This document shows, in pieces, positions 1 to 9,224 of a stretch of 64,000 nt of DNA. A model generated the notes under the pieces. That model did not search any database and was not told the DNA's origin. It worked only from the letters and a program-made list of their open reading frames with translations. This DNA is from Cohaesibacter haloalkalitolerans (GTDB lineage Bacteria > Pseudomonadota > Alphaproteobacteria > Rhizobiales > Cohaesibacteraceae). The position numbers and the translations under genes are program-made. How positions within the stretch are numbered: the stretch's first letter is position 1; each line of letters opens with the position of its first letter. Where the stretch lies: NCBI RefSeq assembly GCF_003574655.1, contig NZ_QNUM01000004.1, forward strand, positions 186,001 through 250,000, read 5' to 3'.

Positions 1-1
1 C

Positions 2-388
2 GACAACGTCACCAAGGAGATGGATATCTACAAGGAAGAAATCTTTGGTCCTGTACTCTGTCAGGTGCGTGCCGAAACCTATGAAGAGGCCCTCAAGCTG
101 GTCATGGACAATGCCTATGGCAACGGCACGGCCATCTACACCGCCGATGGCGACACCGCCCGCGACTTTGCACACCGGGTGAATGTCGGCATGGTCGGCA
201 TCAACTTCCCGATTCCAGTGCCGCTCAGCTACTTCACCTTCGGCGGCTGGAAGAAGTCCGCCTTTGGCGATCTCAACCAGTATGGCCCGGATGCCTTCCG
301 CTTCTATTCCAAGACCAAGACGGTCACAGCCCGCTGGTTCTCCGGCATCAAGGAAGGCGGGGAATTCAACTTCAAGGCCATGGATTAA
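2..388 (+). CDS. mmsA: Methylmalonate-semialdehyde dehydrogenase (acylating), C-terminal part
   Basis: The window opens inside this gene, so only the last 128 codons are present. The translation matches the end of the CoA-acylating methylmalonate-semialdehyde dehydrogenase family. It has the EIFGPVL motif of aldehyde dehydrogenases, a PVPLSYFTFGGWKKS segment near the end of the fold, and the MmsA-like ending FRFYSKTKTVTARW. The enzyme converts methylmalonate or malonate semialdehyde to propionyl- or acetyl-CoA in valine and inositol breakdown and acts in the cytoplasm. The catalytic cysteine lies upstream of the window and cannot be checked. The gene ends at a TAA and is followed by a strong terminator, so it is not co-transcribed with psuK. 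Confidence 0.9.
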   Translation, partial: DNVTKEMDIYKEEIFGPVLCQVRAETYEEALKLVMDNAYGNGTAIYTADGDTARDFAHRVNVGMVGINFPIPVPLSYFTFGGWKKSAFGDLNQYGPDAFRFYSKTKTVTARWFSGIKEGGEFNFKAMD

Positions 389-455
389 GAGCAAGCTCCG
401 ACGAGCCTCTTTACAATCAGGGCCGAAAAGCACTATACCCCAAGACAGGAACCGA

Positions 456-487
456 CCGCCGCTCCACCAAGCGGCGGTTTTCTTTTT
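456..487 (+). terminator. Rho-independent terminator after mmsA
   Basis: A perfect 8-bp stem (CCGCCGCT / AGCGGCGG, 456-463 and 470-477) with a 6-base loop is followed by a T-rich run from 478. It closes the mmsA unit before psuK. Confidence 0.85.
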
Positions 488-570
488 GCGAGGCCCGGTC
501 CCATTCTTTCCTCGCAGAAAGCCTGCAAGTCTGATATTCCTGCCTGCACTGAAAAGAGCTTGATGAGAGC

Positions 571-1503
571 ATGACGTCCGATCCCTTCACACCTGATATT
601 TTTGTCATTGGCGGTGCCCATATTGATCGCATCGGCCGGTCCACTGCACGTCTGGAACCGGGGCAATCCAATCCCGGAGCCCTTAGTCGCAATGTCGGCG
701 GCGTGGCTGGCAACATCGCCCGCTGTCTGGCCAAACTTCAGTGGAAGGTGGCCCTTTCGACCATCTCGGGGCAGGACGATGACGCGACATTGCTCAAGCA
801 ACAGTTGCAGGATGCCGGGATCGACATTTCCCTGTTGCTCGAAAGCCCATCCCATCGCAGCGCCACCTACACGGCGATAGAAGACAGCGACGGCTCTCTG
901 GTCGCCGCCATCGCCGACATGGCGATCTATGAATCCTATCCGGTAGGAGAGATCATCAACTGCCTCGATGCCCTGCCGTCCGCAACGCGACTTATCGCCG
1001 ACACCAACCTGTCGGCAACCGCCCTTGAGGCGCTGGCCCTGCACAAGGGTACCCACCCGCTCGCCATAAGCGCCGTCTCCGGCCCCAAGGCCAACCGGGC
1101 GCAGAATATCCTCAAGCACATCGACCTGCTCTTCTGCAACGAGGCAGAGGCCGCCATTCTGGCCGATGAATATGCCGACCTTGCCGCCCTGCCGGAAATC
1201 CTCATGGAGGCCGGTGTGACCTCGGGGATCATCACCAAGGGCAACGCAGGCCTCAGCGCCTGGAAGGATGGCCAGCAATGGTCCCTGCCTGCGCCGCCTG
1301 TGAAAGTCAAATCCACCAACGGAGCGGGCGACACCCTGACAGCCTGCGTCCTGCACGCCCTGCTGCAGGCAGCGACCTTTGAAAAGGCGCTCAGATATGG
1401 CATGGCGGGCGCAAGCCTGAGCCTGATGAGCGATCAGGCCGTTCCCGACATTTTGAACAGACCCGTTCTGGAATCCTGCATTGCAGACATTCCCCAAAGC
1501 TGA
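571..1503 (+). CDS. psuK: PfkB-family carbohydrate kinase, probable pseudouridine kinase
   Basis: This 310-residue protein has the ribokinase/PfkB fold. The N-terminal strand FVIGGAHIDRIG is followed by a glycine-rich NVGGVAGNIARCLA substrate-binding motif. The C-terminal PfkB signature STNGAGDTLTA near residue 250 contains the catalytic Asp and anion hole. The family phosphorylates sugars or nucleosides with ATP. The substrate is inferred from the next gene, a pseudouridine-5'-phosphate glycosidase: the kinase would make pseudouridine 5'-phosphate. The start follows a GAGAG-like ribosome site. The psuG gene begins about 20 bases after the stop, so the two are probably one operon. Another nucleoside kinase activity cannot be excluded from sequence. 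Confidence 0.88.
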   Translation: MTSDPFTPDIFVIGGAHIDRIGRSTARLEPGQSNPGALSRNVGGVAGNIARCLAKLQWKVALSTISGQDDDATLLKQQLQDAGIDISLLLESPSHRSATYTAIEDSDGSLVAAIADMAIYESYPVGEIINCLDALPSATRLIADTNLSATALEALALHKGTHPLAISAVSGPKANRAQNILKHIDLLFCNEAEAAILADEYADLAALPEILMEAGVTSGIITKGNAGLSAWKDGQQWSLPAPPVKVKSTNGAGDTLTACVLHALLQAATFEKALRYGMAGASLSLMSDQAVPDILNRPVLESCIADIPQS

Positions 1504-1522
1504 ACAGAAAGCCAACGACGTC

Positions 1523-2440
1523 ATGAGCATTGATTCCTCCACCTTGCCAATCATCTACAGCGAAGAAGTCGCAGCGGCCCGTGCGGCAGGCAAGCCCATC
1601 GTGGCCCTCGAATCCACCATCATCACCCACGGTATGCCCTATCCGGAAAACGTCTCCACGGCCCTCGAAGTGGAAGCCATCATCCGTGAGGAAGGCGCCT
1701 GCCCGGCAACCATCGCCATCCTGGACGGCGTCATCAATGTCGGCCTCACCCGGCAGCAGATCGAAGCGCTGGCCCAGCGTGACGATATCCTGAAGCTCTC
1801 CCGCGCCGATCTGGCCTATTCACTGGTGGCTGGCAAGAGTGGCTCCACCACGGTTGCCGCAACCATGATCTGCGCCTCCATCGCCGGGATCGCAACCTTT
1901 GCCACCGGCGGCATCGGCGGCGTCCATCGCGGAGCCGAGGAAACCTTCGACATCTCCGCCGACCTGCAGGAACTGGCCAAGACCCCGGTCATGGTCGTCT
2001 CCGCTGGTGTCAAGGCGCTGCTCGACATTGCCAAGACCCTCGAAGTGCTCGAAACCCTCGGCGTGCCGGTGGTCGGTTATGGCACCGACGAATTCCCGGC
2101 CTTCTGGTCGCGCGAGAGCGGCTTCGAGTGTCCTTTGCGTCTGGATGCGCCCAAGGACATCGCCGCGCTCTATCAGATGCGCAAGGCGCTCGGCCTTGAA
2201 GGTGGCATGATCGTTGCTAATCCGGTGCCGGAAGAAGCCGAGATCCCACGCAACGAGATGGAGACCTTCATTCTGGAAGCCATTGCCGAAGCCAACCGCC
2301 TCAGTGTTCATGGCAAGGCCGTCACGCCCTTCGTGCTCTCCCGCATCAAGGACCTGACCGACGGCGACAGCCTTGTGACCAACATCGCACTGGTCAAGAA
2401 CAACGCCCGTCTGGCAGCCAACATCGCCAAGGCCCTCTAG
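1523..2440 (+). CDS. psuG: Pseudouridine-5'-phosphate glycosidase
   Basis: The 305-residue product matches the PsuG (IndA) family along its length. Near the N-terminus are ALESTIITHGMPYP, with the conserved Glu, and ILDGVINVGL. The central TTVAATM and FATGGIGGVHRGAE segments follow, then VSAGVKALLDI with the lysine that opens the ribose ring in this family. It cleaves the C-C glycosidic bond of pseudouridine 5'-phosphate to uracil and ribose 5-phosphate, so with psuK it recycles pseudouridine from RNA turnover. I chose the ATG at 1523, just after the psuK stop. An in-frame ATG at 1481 would overlap psuK by 23 bases and add residues not typical of the family. Confidence 0.93.
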   Translation: MSIDSSTLPIIYSEEVAAARAAGKPIVALESTIITHGMPYPENVSTALEVEAIIREEGACPATIAILDGVINVGLTRQQIEALAQRDDILKLSRADLAYSLVAGKSGSTTVAATMICASIAGIATFATGGIGGVHRGAEETFDISADLQELAKTPVMVVSAGVKALLDIAKTLEVLETLGVPVVGYGTDEFPAFWSRESGFECPLRLDAPKDIAALYQMRKALGLEGGMIVANPVPEEAEIPRNEMETFILEAIAEANRLSVHGKAVTPFVLSRIKDLTDGDSLVTNIALVKNNARLAANIAKAL

Positions 2441-2465
2441 GCTACGATCGCACCAGCACAGCAAC

Positions 2466-2504
2466 AAAAAACCCGCCAGTCTCATACGACAGGCGGTTTT
2501 TTTT
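2466..2504. terminator. Terminator between convergent psuG and cckA
   Basis: CCGCC (2473-2477) pairs with GGCGG (2492-2496). An A-run precedes the stem and eight Ts follow it, so the structure could stop transcription in both directions. It lies between psuG (plus) and the end of cckA (minus). Confidence 0.75.
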
Positions 2505-2545
2505 CATGGTCGGAATGCTGGAGCAGCAGCAACAGCCTCCACAGC

Positions 2546-5197
2546 TCAGCCGTCCAGCATTTCCTTGATCTTGGTCGCCAACTGCTTGAGAGAGAAGGGC
2601 TTGGGCAGGAAGCCGAATTCTTCATTGTCCGGCAGGTTCTTGCGGAAGGCCTCTTCCGCATAGCCGGACATGAAGATCACCTTCAGCTCGGGCCGGATCT
2701 TGCGCAATTCGCCCAGCATGGTCGGACCGTCCATTTCCGGCATGACCACATCGGAAACAACCAGATCGATCGGCTCGTCAATTTCATGGATGATCTCCAG
2801 CGCCTCGGCTCCGGAGCCAGCCTCATAGACCTGATAGCCGCGGGAGGCCAGCGCACGGGCGGCGAAGGCCCGCACAGCTTCCTCGTCCTCGACAAGCAGA
2901 ATGGTGGCACTGCCGGTCAGATCGGTGACAGCAGGCGGTGTCTCGCTGATGACTTCTCCGGCGTCCACAGCCAGCGCCTGCTGATCAGACTCGCCGCCAG
3001 CGGCCTCTCCCGCTGCCTCGAGGGCCTTGGCGTCTTCCACATAGCGCGGCAGGAAGATGCGGAAAGTCGTTCCTTCACCCATCTCGCTCTCAAGGAAGAT
3101 GAAGCCGCCGGTCTGCTTGATGATGCCGTAAACCGTCGACAGCCCCAGCCCGGTCCCCTTGCCCACATCCTTGGTGGAGAAGAAGGGCTCGAAGATCTTG
3201 TCGCGGATATCGGCAGGAATGCCAGTACCGCTGTCAACAACTTCAAGCAGCACATACTCGGCTGTCTCCAGCTGTTTGTAAGGCATTTCGGCAGCTTCTT
3301 CAGCAGAGAGATTGCGCGTCTGGATGGTCAGATGACCGCCCTCGGGCATGGCATCGCGCGCGTTCACCGCAAGGTTGACGATCACCTGCTCAAGCTGGTT
3401 TAGGTCGGCCTTCACCGGCCACAGATCGCGACCATGAACAAGATCCAGATCCACCTTCTCGCCGAGCAGGCGGTCGAGTAGAATGGACAGGTCCGCCAGA
3501 ACATCACCCAGCGCCAGCACTTGCGGCCGCAGCGTCTGGCGGCGGGAGAAGGCCAGCAGCTGACGCACCAGTGAGGCGGCGCGGTTGGCGTTCTGCTTGA
3601 TGTTCATGATGTCCTGGAAGGCCGGATCGCTCGGGCGGTGGCTGGTCAGCAGCAAATCGGAGAAGCCGATGATGGCAGTCAGAACGTTGTTGAAGTCGTG
3701 GGCAACGCCACCAGCAAGCTGGCCAACAGCCTGCATCTTCTGGCTCTGTGAAAACTGTTCTTCAAGCGCTCGCTGCTCGGTGGTTTCAAGCGCATAGACG
3801 ATGATCTGCTCGTCATCCCCTTCGCTGTCCTCAACCCCGGAGAGGAAGAAGCGGACCGTGCGATTCTTGTCTTCGGCAAGCTGGCTCTCGACGGGAACGA
3901 TGTTGCTCTGCCCCTGCAGTGCATTCTCGATGGCCTCGCTCAACGCGGCCCGGTCCTTCTCGACAATCAGATTGAGAATCGACGGTGCCTTGCGTTCGCC
4001 ATCCTCGTCCTCGGCCTTGTCCGTATCGACAGGCGCATCGGCCTTGAACATCCGTGCGAACGGAGCATTGGTCCGCAAAACCTGGCCTTCGCCGGTCAGG
4101 GCGGCAATCGCAATCGGGGTATTGTTGAAGAAGCGGGCGAAGCGCACCTCGGCGACACGCAGCTCTTCGGAAATGTCCTCGCCCGGACTGCGATTCAGCA
4201 CCAGTGTACGCGACGCCCCCGGCGTGCCGTCGGATGCCATGGGCACCCGGTGCATCAGCCGCACCGGCAGCCCCTGCCCGTTGCGCTTGACCAGATCCAG
4301 ATCAATCATCTCGGTCTTGGGCATGCCAGGCGCCCTGATGGCAGCATCCAGCAAAGCGGTACCGTCACCGGGCACCAGCTCGGAAAGATTGAGCTGCCGT
4401 GGCTCGAACTGGGCCAGATCATAGCCCAGCCAGTCGGCCAACGTGGCGTTCATGTAGATCACACGGCCATCCGGTTCGGCCGAGAAGAAGCCGGCAGGGG
4501 CATGATCGAGATAGTTGATCGCCAGCTGCAGCTCCTGAAAGATGTTTTCCTGCCGTTCCCGGTCTCGCGTGATGTCGCTGACCTGCCAGACATAGAGGTC
4601 CTCGACCTTGCCGCTGACCCCGACATCGACCATGCTGCGCACGCGGATGCGAAACCAGCGCGCCTGCGGCTCCGGCTCACCATCGGCAGCGCCACTCGGC
4701 GCCCGGAACAGCCGGAACTCTTCCATCGCCGGTCGACCGGACCGCACCGCTTCCGACAAGCGGTAGATCGCTTCGGCCGCATCCGGTTCACCGGCAAAGC
4801 TGCGTTCGATGGAACGGATGGATGCCGACCCGTCAGCACCGGTCAGCCGCCCGTATTCGGCATTGGCATAGACAATGCGGTCCTTGGCATCGCAGACAAG
4901 GATACCCTCGTTCATGCTATCCACAAATTGTCGCGTCAAATGCTGCTCGGGTGCCTGATTGCCCATCTGGATGAGCCCGGCGGCAAAGCCCAGCAGCGAA
5001 AGGATTCCCACCCCCGCCAGAACGCTCAAAAACACCAGCTGGATCTCGCCGCCGATCTTGCCCTTGAACAGAACCAGCGCGACAGCCACGCCAACGAGGA
5101 AAAACGCAAGCAACAACAGCCACTTGATGCTCCCAGATCGTTCACTCTGATCGATCATGGCCGGTTCCGTCTTTTCCTGACCTGTCAGCTTGCCCAT
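2546..5197 (-). CDS. cckA: Hybrid sensor histidine kinase CckA
   Basis: This 883-residue protein has the CckA layout. Two N-terminal membrane helices (about 25-44 and 53-78) precede PAS-like regions (about 88-210, 222-340 and 350-470). A HisKA domain has its phospho-accepting His500 in [12 protein letters not shown]. The HATPase region has an N box near 611, DSGTGIP and [11 protein letters not shown]. The C-terminal receiver domain (765-880) has its predicted phospho-Asp at 816 in [12 protein letters not shown]. CckA phosphorylates ChpT, which passes phosphate to CtrA and CpdR, controlling the cell cycle and early flagellar genes. It is the last gene of the flgB-flhB unit, 70 bp after flhB. 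The ATG is preceded by AGGGA. A shorter start at residue 14 is possible. Confidence 0.95.
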   Translation of the reverse strand: MGKLTGQEKTEPAMIDQSERSGSIKWLLLLAFFLVGVAVALVLFKGKIGGEIQLVFLSVLAGVGILSLLGFAAGLIQMGNQAPEQHLTRQFVDSMNEGILVCDAKDRIVYANAEYGRLTGADGSASIRSIERSFAGEPDAAEAIYRLSEAVRSGRPAMEEFRLFRAPSGAADGEPEPQARWFRIRVRSMVDVGVSGKVEDLYVWQVSDITRDRERQENIFQELQLAINYLDHAPAGFFSAEPDGRVIYMNATLADWLGYDLAQFEPRQLNLSELVPGDGTALLDAAIRAPGMPKTEMIDLDLVKRNGQGLPVRLMHRVPMASDGTPGASRTLVLNRSPGEDISEELRVAEVRFARFFNNTPIAIAALTGEGQVLRTNAPFARMFKADAPVDTDKAEDEDGERKAPSILNLIVEKDRAALSEAIENALQGQSNIVPVESQLAEDKNRTVRFFLSGVEDSEGDDEQIIVYALETTEQRALEEQFSQSQKMQAVGQLAGGVAHDFNNVLTAIIGFSDLLLTSHRPSDPAFQDIMNIKQNANRAASLVRQLLAFSRRQTLRPQVLALGDVLADLSILLDRLLGEKVDLDLVHGRDLWPVKADLNQLEQVIVNLAVNARDAMPEGGHLTIQTRNLSAEEAAEMPYKQLETAEYVLLEVVDSGTGIPADIRDKIFEPFFSTKDVGKGTGLGLSTVYGIIKQTGGFIFLESEMGEGTTFRIFLPRYVEDAKALEAAGEAAGGESDQQALAVDAGEVISETPPAVTDLTGSATILLVEDEEAVRAFAARALASRGYQVYEAGSGAEALEIIHEIDEPIDLVVSDVVMPEMDGPTMLGELRKIRPELKVIFMSGYAEEAFRKNLPDNEEFGFLPKPFSLKQLATKIKEMLDG

Positions 5198-5267
5198 CTG
5201 GTGTGTCCCTGCCTTTATTAGCGGCCTTGCCTTCTCGAATCGTTGCTTCTCAAGTTGCCTGAAAACT

Positions 5268-6353
5268 TCACTTGCTGCTAGACCAACTCGACCGATTTTT
5301 CAGTTTCATAATGTAACTGATGACTTCAGCAACAGCTTTATAGTGTTCTTCCGGAATGACATCATCGATTTCAACCGTGGCATAAAGAGCACGTGTCAAT
5401 GGCGGGTTCTGGACGATCGGAATGCCGTGTTCACGCGCCACTTCGCGGATGCGCATCGCCGTATCATCAACGCCCTTGGCCACGCAGACCGGCGCGGCCA
5501 TGTTGCCGGCATCATATTTGAGCGCCACCGAATAGTGGGTCGGGTTGGTCAGCACCACCGAGGCCTCGGGAACGGCGGCCATCATGCGCTTGCGGCTGCG
5601 CTCCATGCGCACCTGCCGCAGCTTGGCCTTGACCATCGGGTCACCTTCCTGCTGCTTGTACTCTTCCTTGACTTCCTGCATCGACATTTTCTGCTTTTCG
5701 TACCAGCGATTGCGCTGGTAGAGAAAATCGATACCGGCAACCACGGCCATCAGCAGAATGACCCCGAAAACGAGCTTGATGGCAAGGCTCTGCACGAGCG
5801 AGAGAAGCGCGACCGGCTCCAGCCCGATGACCAGATCCAGCTGATCCCTTTCAGGGTAGAGCAGAATCCAGAACAGCGATCCAACGGCACCGAGCTTGAT
5901 GAGACCCTTGGCAAAATTGACGAGGCTCTCTTTGGAAAACAGCCGCTTGAAGCCGCTGAGCGGGCTGACCTTGGAGAGTTTGGGGGTGATGGGCTCGGTG
6001 GTAAAGACAAACCGGTGCTGAATGAGATTGCCGATAACTGCCAAGGTAACGAGCGCCAGCATCGGCAGGATGATGACCCCAAGCATAGCATAGCTGACCT
6101 TGCCCCAGATCTGGGCAAGCAGCGACCCATTGAGCGACAACTGCCAGGAGTGTTCGATGAAACCGCGCAAATTGTCTGAAACGCCCTGTGCGACAAAGCC
6201 CGCCAGCAAAGCAATGACCAACCCGGTCCCCAACATTGAGAACCAGGCTGACACTTCCTGACTTTTTGCCACATCGCCCTTCTTGATCGCGTCATCAAGA
6301 CGCTTTTGAGTGGGCTCTTCCGACTTTTCTGTGTCGTCGTCACTACCGGCCAT
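5268..6353 (-). CDS. flhB: Flagellar export switch protein FlhB
   Basis: This is a 361-residue inner-membrane part of the flagellar type III export gate. The N-terminal EKSEEPTQKRLDDAIKKGDVAKS motif is typical of FlhB. Four hydrophobic segments cover about 37-60, 88-110, 150-166 and 188-210. The cytoplasmic domain carries the self-cleavage site Asn270-Pro271-Thr272-His273, whose cleavage switches export from rod/hook to filament substrates. Its C-terminal tail has the usual MRIREVAREHGIPIVQNPPL sequence. A strong ribosome site (CAGGAG) precedes the ATG. It lies between fliR and cckA in the same orientation. Confidence 0.97.
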   Translation of the reverse strand: MAGSDDDTEKSEEPTQKRLDDAIKKGDVAKSQEVSAWFSMLGTGLVIALLAGFVAQGVSDNLRGFIEHSWQLSLNGSLLAQIWGKVSYAMLGVIILPMLALVTLAVIGNLIQHRFVFTTEPITPKLSKVSPLSGFKRLFSKESLVNFAKGLIKLGAVGSLFWILLYPERDQLDLVIGLEPVALLSLVQSLAIKLVFGVILLMAVVAGIDFLYQRNRWYEKQKMSMQEVKEEYKQQEGDPMVKAKLRQVRMERSRKRMMAAVPEASVVLTNPTHYSVALKYDAGNMAAPVCVAKGVDDTAMRIREVAREHGIPIVQNPPLTRALYATVEIDDVIPEEHYKAVAEVISYIMKLKNRSSWSSSK

Positions 6354-6431
6354 GACAGTCTCCTGAACCTGTCCGCACGTGTCAATGCCAACGGTGCGCC
6401 ATGCCTCTCCTCAGCAAGAGAGGCACCAACG

Positions 6432-7196
6432 TCACCGGATGATAAACTTCCCGAGCACGTCTTCAACATGCCCCATATACCAGGTCATCATGGTGATCAG
6501 CAGTACCATAAACAGCAACAGTCCGACGAAAATATTCGCCGGCATCGCCAGAAAATACACCTGCAACTGCGGCATCAGGCGCGACAGCAGCCCGAGCGCG
6601 AACTGAAAGACCAATCCGTAAACGATGAAGGGCGAGGACAGCTTGATCCCGATGATAAAGGATTCGCCCAGAATGTCGGTCGCATATTGCGCAATATCAC
6701 CGATGGCGATCGGCTGGTTGACAGGAAACAGCTGATAGCTGTCATACATCGCTGCAATCATCAGATAGTGCAGATTGGTGATGAAGATCATCGCAATGGC
6801 CAGCGTGCTCAGGAAGGTGCCGATCTGCACGGTCTGCTGGCCAGAAGACGGGTCCGCCCCCATGGCAAAGCTCAATCCCATCTGAAAGGCAATGGTCGTT
6901 GCTGCGATCTGCAACGCGGCCATCACCAGCTTCATCGACAGCCCGATCAGCGCGGCAATGATCATCTCCCGGCCCATGGCGACCAGAATCCCGGCCAGCG
7001 TTCCCGGCACCACCCCATAGTTGGCAGCAACCATCGGATACATGAGAAGGCTCGTCATCAGCGCGATCACCAGCCGCAGCCGGGTAGAAATCGCCTGTTC
7101 GGAAAAGGCTGGTAACAACATGAAAAGCGTACCGATCCGGGCAAAGATCAGTATGAAGATATAAGCGGTCTGTGGGAGAAAATCGATCAGCAACAT
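6432..7196 (-). CDS. fliR: Flagellar export gate protein FliR
   Basis: This is a 254-residue integral membrane protein with about six hydrophobic segments and the family's typical start LLIDFLPQTAYIFILIFARI. It forms the FliPQR export channel with FliP and FliQ. I chose the ATG at 7196. A GTG seven codons upstream is in frame but would add an atypical MCRCDLL extension. It lies 39 bp after fliQ and 78 bp before flhB, the usual alphaproteobacterial order. Confidence 0.95.
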   Translation of the reverse strand: MLLIDFLPQTAYIFILIFARIGTLFMLLPAFSEQAISTRLRLVIALMTSLLMYPMVAANYGVVPGTLAGILVAMGREMIIAALIGLSMKLVMAALQIAATTIAFQMGLSFAMGADPSSGQQTVQIGTFLSTLAIAMIFITNLHYLMIAAMYDSYQLFPVNQPIAIGDIAQYATDILGESFIIGIKLSSPFIVYGLVFQFALGLLSRLMPQLQVYFLAMPANIFVGLLLFMVLLITMMTWYMGHVEDVLGKFIIR

Positions 7197-7235
7197 GAGC
7201 AGGTCGCACCGGCACACGCCCCCGAAGGGGCATCG

Positions 7236-7499
7236 CTATCCGGAAATGGCGCGCTCCATCAACATGTGCATGTAGCTGCTCAGGGTTGCACCAAGAAACG
7301 GCATGGTGAGCAGAATGGTCACGAAGATGGCTATGATCTTCGGCACAAACACCAAGGTCATTTCCTGAATCTGGGTCAGGGCCTGGAACAGGGCGATGAC
7401 AACACCAATCACCAGACCCACCAGCATGATGGGGGCGGAGATCTTGATCAGAACCCACACCCCTTCCCGCGCGATATCAAGCACTTCCGAACCGGTCAT
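7236..7499 (-). CDS. fliQ: Flagellar export gate protein FliQ
   Basis: This 87-residue protein has two membrane helices, with the family motifs LIGVVIALFQALTQIQEMTL-like in the middle and FVPKIIAIFVTILL in the second helix. It is a channel subunit of the flagellar type III export gate. A very good ribosome site (AAGGAGAAG) lies upstream of the ATG. It sits between fliE and fliR in the minus-strand flagellar unit. Confidence 0.96.
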   Translation of the reverse strand: MTGSEVLDIAREGVWVLIKISAPIMLVGLVIGVVIALFQALTQIQEMTLVFVPKIIAIFVTILLTMPFLGATLSSYMHMLMERAISG

Positions 7500-7590
7500 T
7501 TCGCTTCTCCTTCACACGTGGAATTGATGAAACCGACTGGTCCTAAGCATCGCCCGGAGCACAGCCCGAAGCGTAGATTGTCATTCATGC

Positions 7591-7911
7591 TCAGATCGGC
7601 ATCTGCATGATCGACTCATAGGAGGAAATCACGCGATCCCGAATGGAAACCATCGTCTCCAAAGCCACTTCAGTTTCAGCAACCGCCGTCACCACGTCGA
7701 CCACATCCGCCTTGCCGTTGATCATCGAGGTGGCAGACTTCTCGGCAACATCACCCTTGTCGAGAACCCCCTGCACCCCGTCTTTCACCATGGCCCCGAA
7801 ATCGGGTTTGGCATCGGCAGCCTTTTGCAGCGACTGGTCTGATAGTGTCTGATTCGTGAGCTTCTGGGCTAGATTATATGCGTTTGCGGCGCTCAGGGAA
7901 GTGTTGATCAT
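7591..7911 (-). CDS. fliE: Flagellar hook-basal body protein FliE
   Basis: The product has 106 residues, the usual FliE size. The C-terminal half carries the family pattern VVDVVTAVAETEVALETMVSIRD followed by VISSYESIMQMPI, which ends FliE proteins. FliE joins the MS ring to the proximal rod. The ribosome site is weak. It lies 56 bp after flgC and 91 bp before fliQ. Confidence 0.94.
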   Translation of the reverse strand: MINTSLSAANAYNLAQKLTNQTLSDQSLQKAADAKPDFGAMVKDGVQGVLDKGDVAEKSATSMINGKADVVDVVTAVAETEVALETMVSIRDRVISSYESIMQMPI

Positions 7912-7967
7912 TGTCTAACTCATAAGGCCAGTCGCGGCCAGTGGGGGAAAAACCGGGTTGAATTCGT

Positions 7968-8378
7968 TCAGGCCTTGAGAATGTCGAGCGTCTTGGTGAC
8001 CATCTCGCGGGTCGCCGTGATGACATTGAGGTTGGCCTGATAGCTGCGCTGTGCCTGTTGCAGGTCAGTGACCTCCATCAGGGAATTGATGTTCGGCATC
8101 TTCACATAGCCATTGGCGTCAGCCGCCGGGTTGCCCGGTTCATACTGCATCCGGAAATCGGATTTGTCTGGCAACACGCGCCCCATTTCAACCAGATTGG
8201 CCTCGACCTTCTTGTCAAAATGTGACCGGAACGTCGGAACCTGCCGACGATAGGGATCGCCACCCGGAGTACGGGCCGTCGAATCCGCGTTGGCAATGTT
8301 TTCCGAAATCACGCGCATACGACCGCTTTGCGCATGCAGACCGGAAGCTGCAATCATGATCGATTTCAGAAAATCCAT
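7968..8378 (-). CDS. flgC: Proximal rod protein FlgC
   Basis: The 136-residue product has the flagellar rod N-terminus (SIMIAASGLHAQSGRMRVISENIANAD). Its C-terminal segment LQQAQRSYQANLNVITATREM forms the coiled coil of rod proteins. I chose the ATG at 8378 because AAAGGAAACGG lies just upstream. An in-frame ATG at 8393 has no suitable site and would overlap that sequence. FlgC assembles with FlgB and FlgF as the proximal rod in the periplasm and is secreted by the flagellar export apparatus. Confidence 0.96.
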   Translation of the reverse strand: MDFLKSIMIAASGLHAQSGRMRVISENIANADSTARTPGGDPYRRQVPTFRSHFDKKVEANLVEMGRVLPDKSDFRMQYEPGNPAADANGYVKMPNINSLMEVTDLQQAQRSYQANLNVITATREMVTKTLDILKA

Positions 8379-8453
8379 TCCGTTTCCTTTCATTCCCTTG
8401 TGCCATGTTCAATGTGCCATGTTCAATCAGGGACCAACTGCCTTCGGCAGCCA

Positions 8454-8861
8454 TCACCCCTTGCGAACGGCGGTGCGTATCATGCCCAATCCCTTGGAGT
8501 AGAGACTGGCCACGGCCTGATAGTCCATCTGGTTGGCCGTTACCTTCATCATCTGTTCTTCAAGGTTCACGTTGTTGCCCGATGGGGTCATTTCGAACCC
8601 GTCCATCTTCTTGCCAACAAGATCGCCGTCGGGAAAGATTGCCTTTCCCTGCAAATGCAGCTTGTTGGTCTGGCGGGTCTGAAGCCCTCCGGCCTTCTGC
8701 AGCTTGAGGATCGTGTTGAAATTGATCGGCGCGAGGTCCTTGGCGAGATATTCCGGACTGTCCGCATTGGCGATATTCTCGGCCAGCACCCGTTGCCTCG
8801 TCTGATGCCAGTGCATCTTGGAGCGAAGCATCTCGAATAATTTCAGATCACCGATTGCCAA
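8454..8861 (-). CDS. flgB: Proximal rod protein FlgB
   Basis: This 135-residue rod protein has the N-terminal motif RQRVLAENIANADSPEYLAKD and the C-terminal VTANQMDYQAVASLYSKGLGMIRTA helix of FlgB. It appears to start with TTG, preceded by GAAGAGG; no in-frame ATG fits the family N-terminus as well. It is the first gene of the flgB-flgC-fliE-fliQ-fliR-flhB-cckA unit. An exact CtrA box lies about 86 bp upstream. Confidence 0.94.
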   Translation of the reverse strand: MAIGDLKLFEMLRSKMHWHQTRQRVLAENIANADSPEYLAKDLAPINFNTILKLQKAGGLQTRQTNKLHLQGKAIFPDGDLVGKKMDGFEMTPSGNNVNLEEQMMKVTANQMDYQAVASLYSKGLGMIRTAVRKG

Positions 8862-9224
8862 CGACTTGCCTCTTCAATCCGATTGAGCGAAGACGATGAG
8901 GCCATGCCCTCGACGACCCCTTGGGCAAATTTTGCCTATCAAATGGTTAACAAGATGTTAACGAAATGGAATGACTGGGTAAATATGGCTGAATTCTGCA
9001 AATACTGCCAAAAATAACGACGGGTAAAAATTGCATTTTGCATATGAAAACCGCCCAAAATATTTCAATATCGTTAGAATGCTTTGTTACATTCAGATTC
9101 GCCCGAGGCAAATTCCTTCCTTTGGCGCATGAACGGTTCCTCTGGCGGGAGGGTGCGGGTCTGACATGTCAATGACAGCAGAAGACAAGACTGACAGACA
9201 ATATAAGACAAGATTGGAAACCCC
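8862..9224. other. Divergent intergenic region flgB / fliO
   Basis: This gap of about 360 bases lies between the divergent flgB and fliO genes. It is AT-rich and contains an exact CtrA box and a near-palindrome GGCAAATTTTGCC (8924-8936). I see no convincing sigma-54 promoter and no small gene. Confidence 0.6.
8947..8961. promoter_or_regulatory. CtrA box upstream of flgB
   Basis: Exact TTAA-N7-TTAA (spacer CAAGATG), the consensus for phosphorylated CtrA. It is 86 bp upstream of flgB and 264 bp upstream of fliO, so flgB is the likelier target. Confidence 0.78.
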
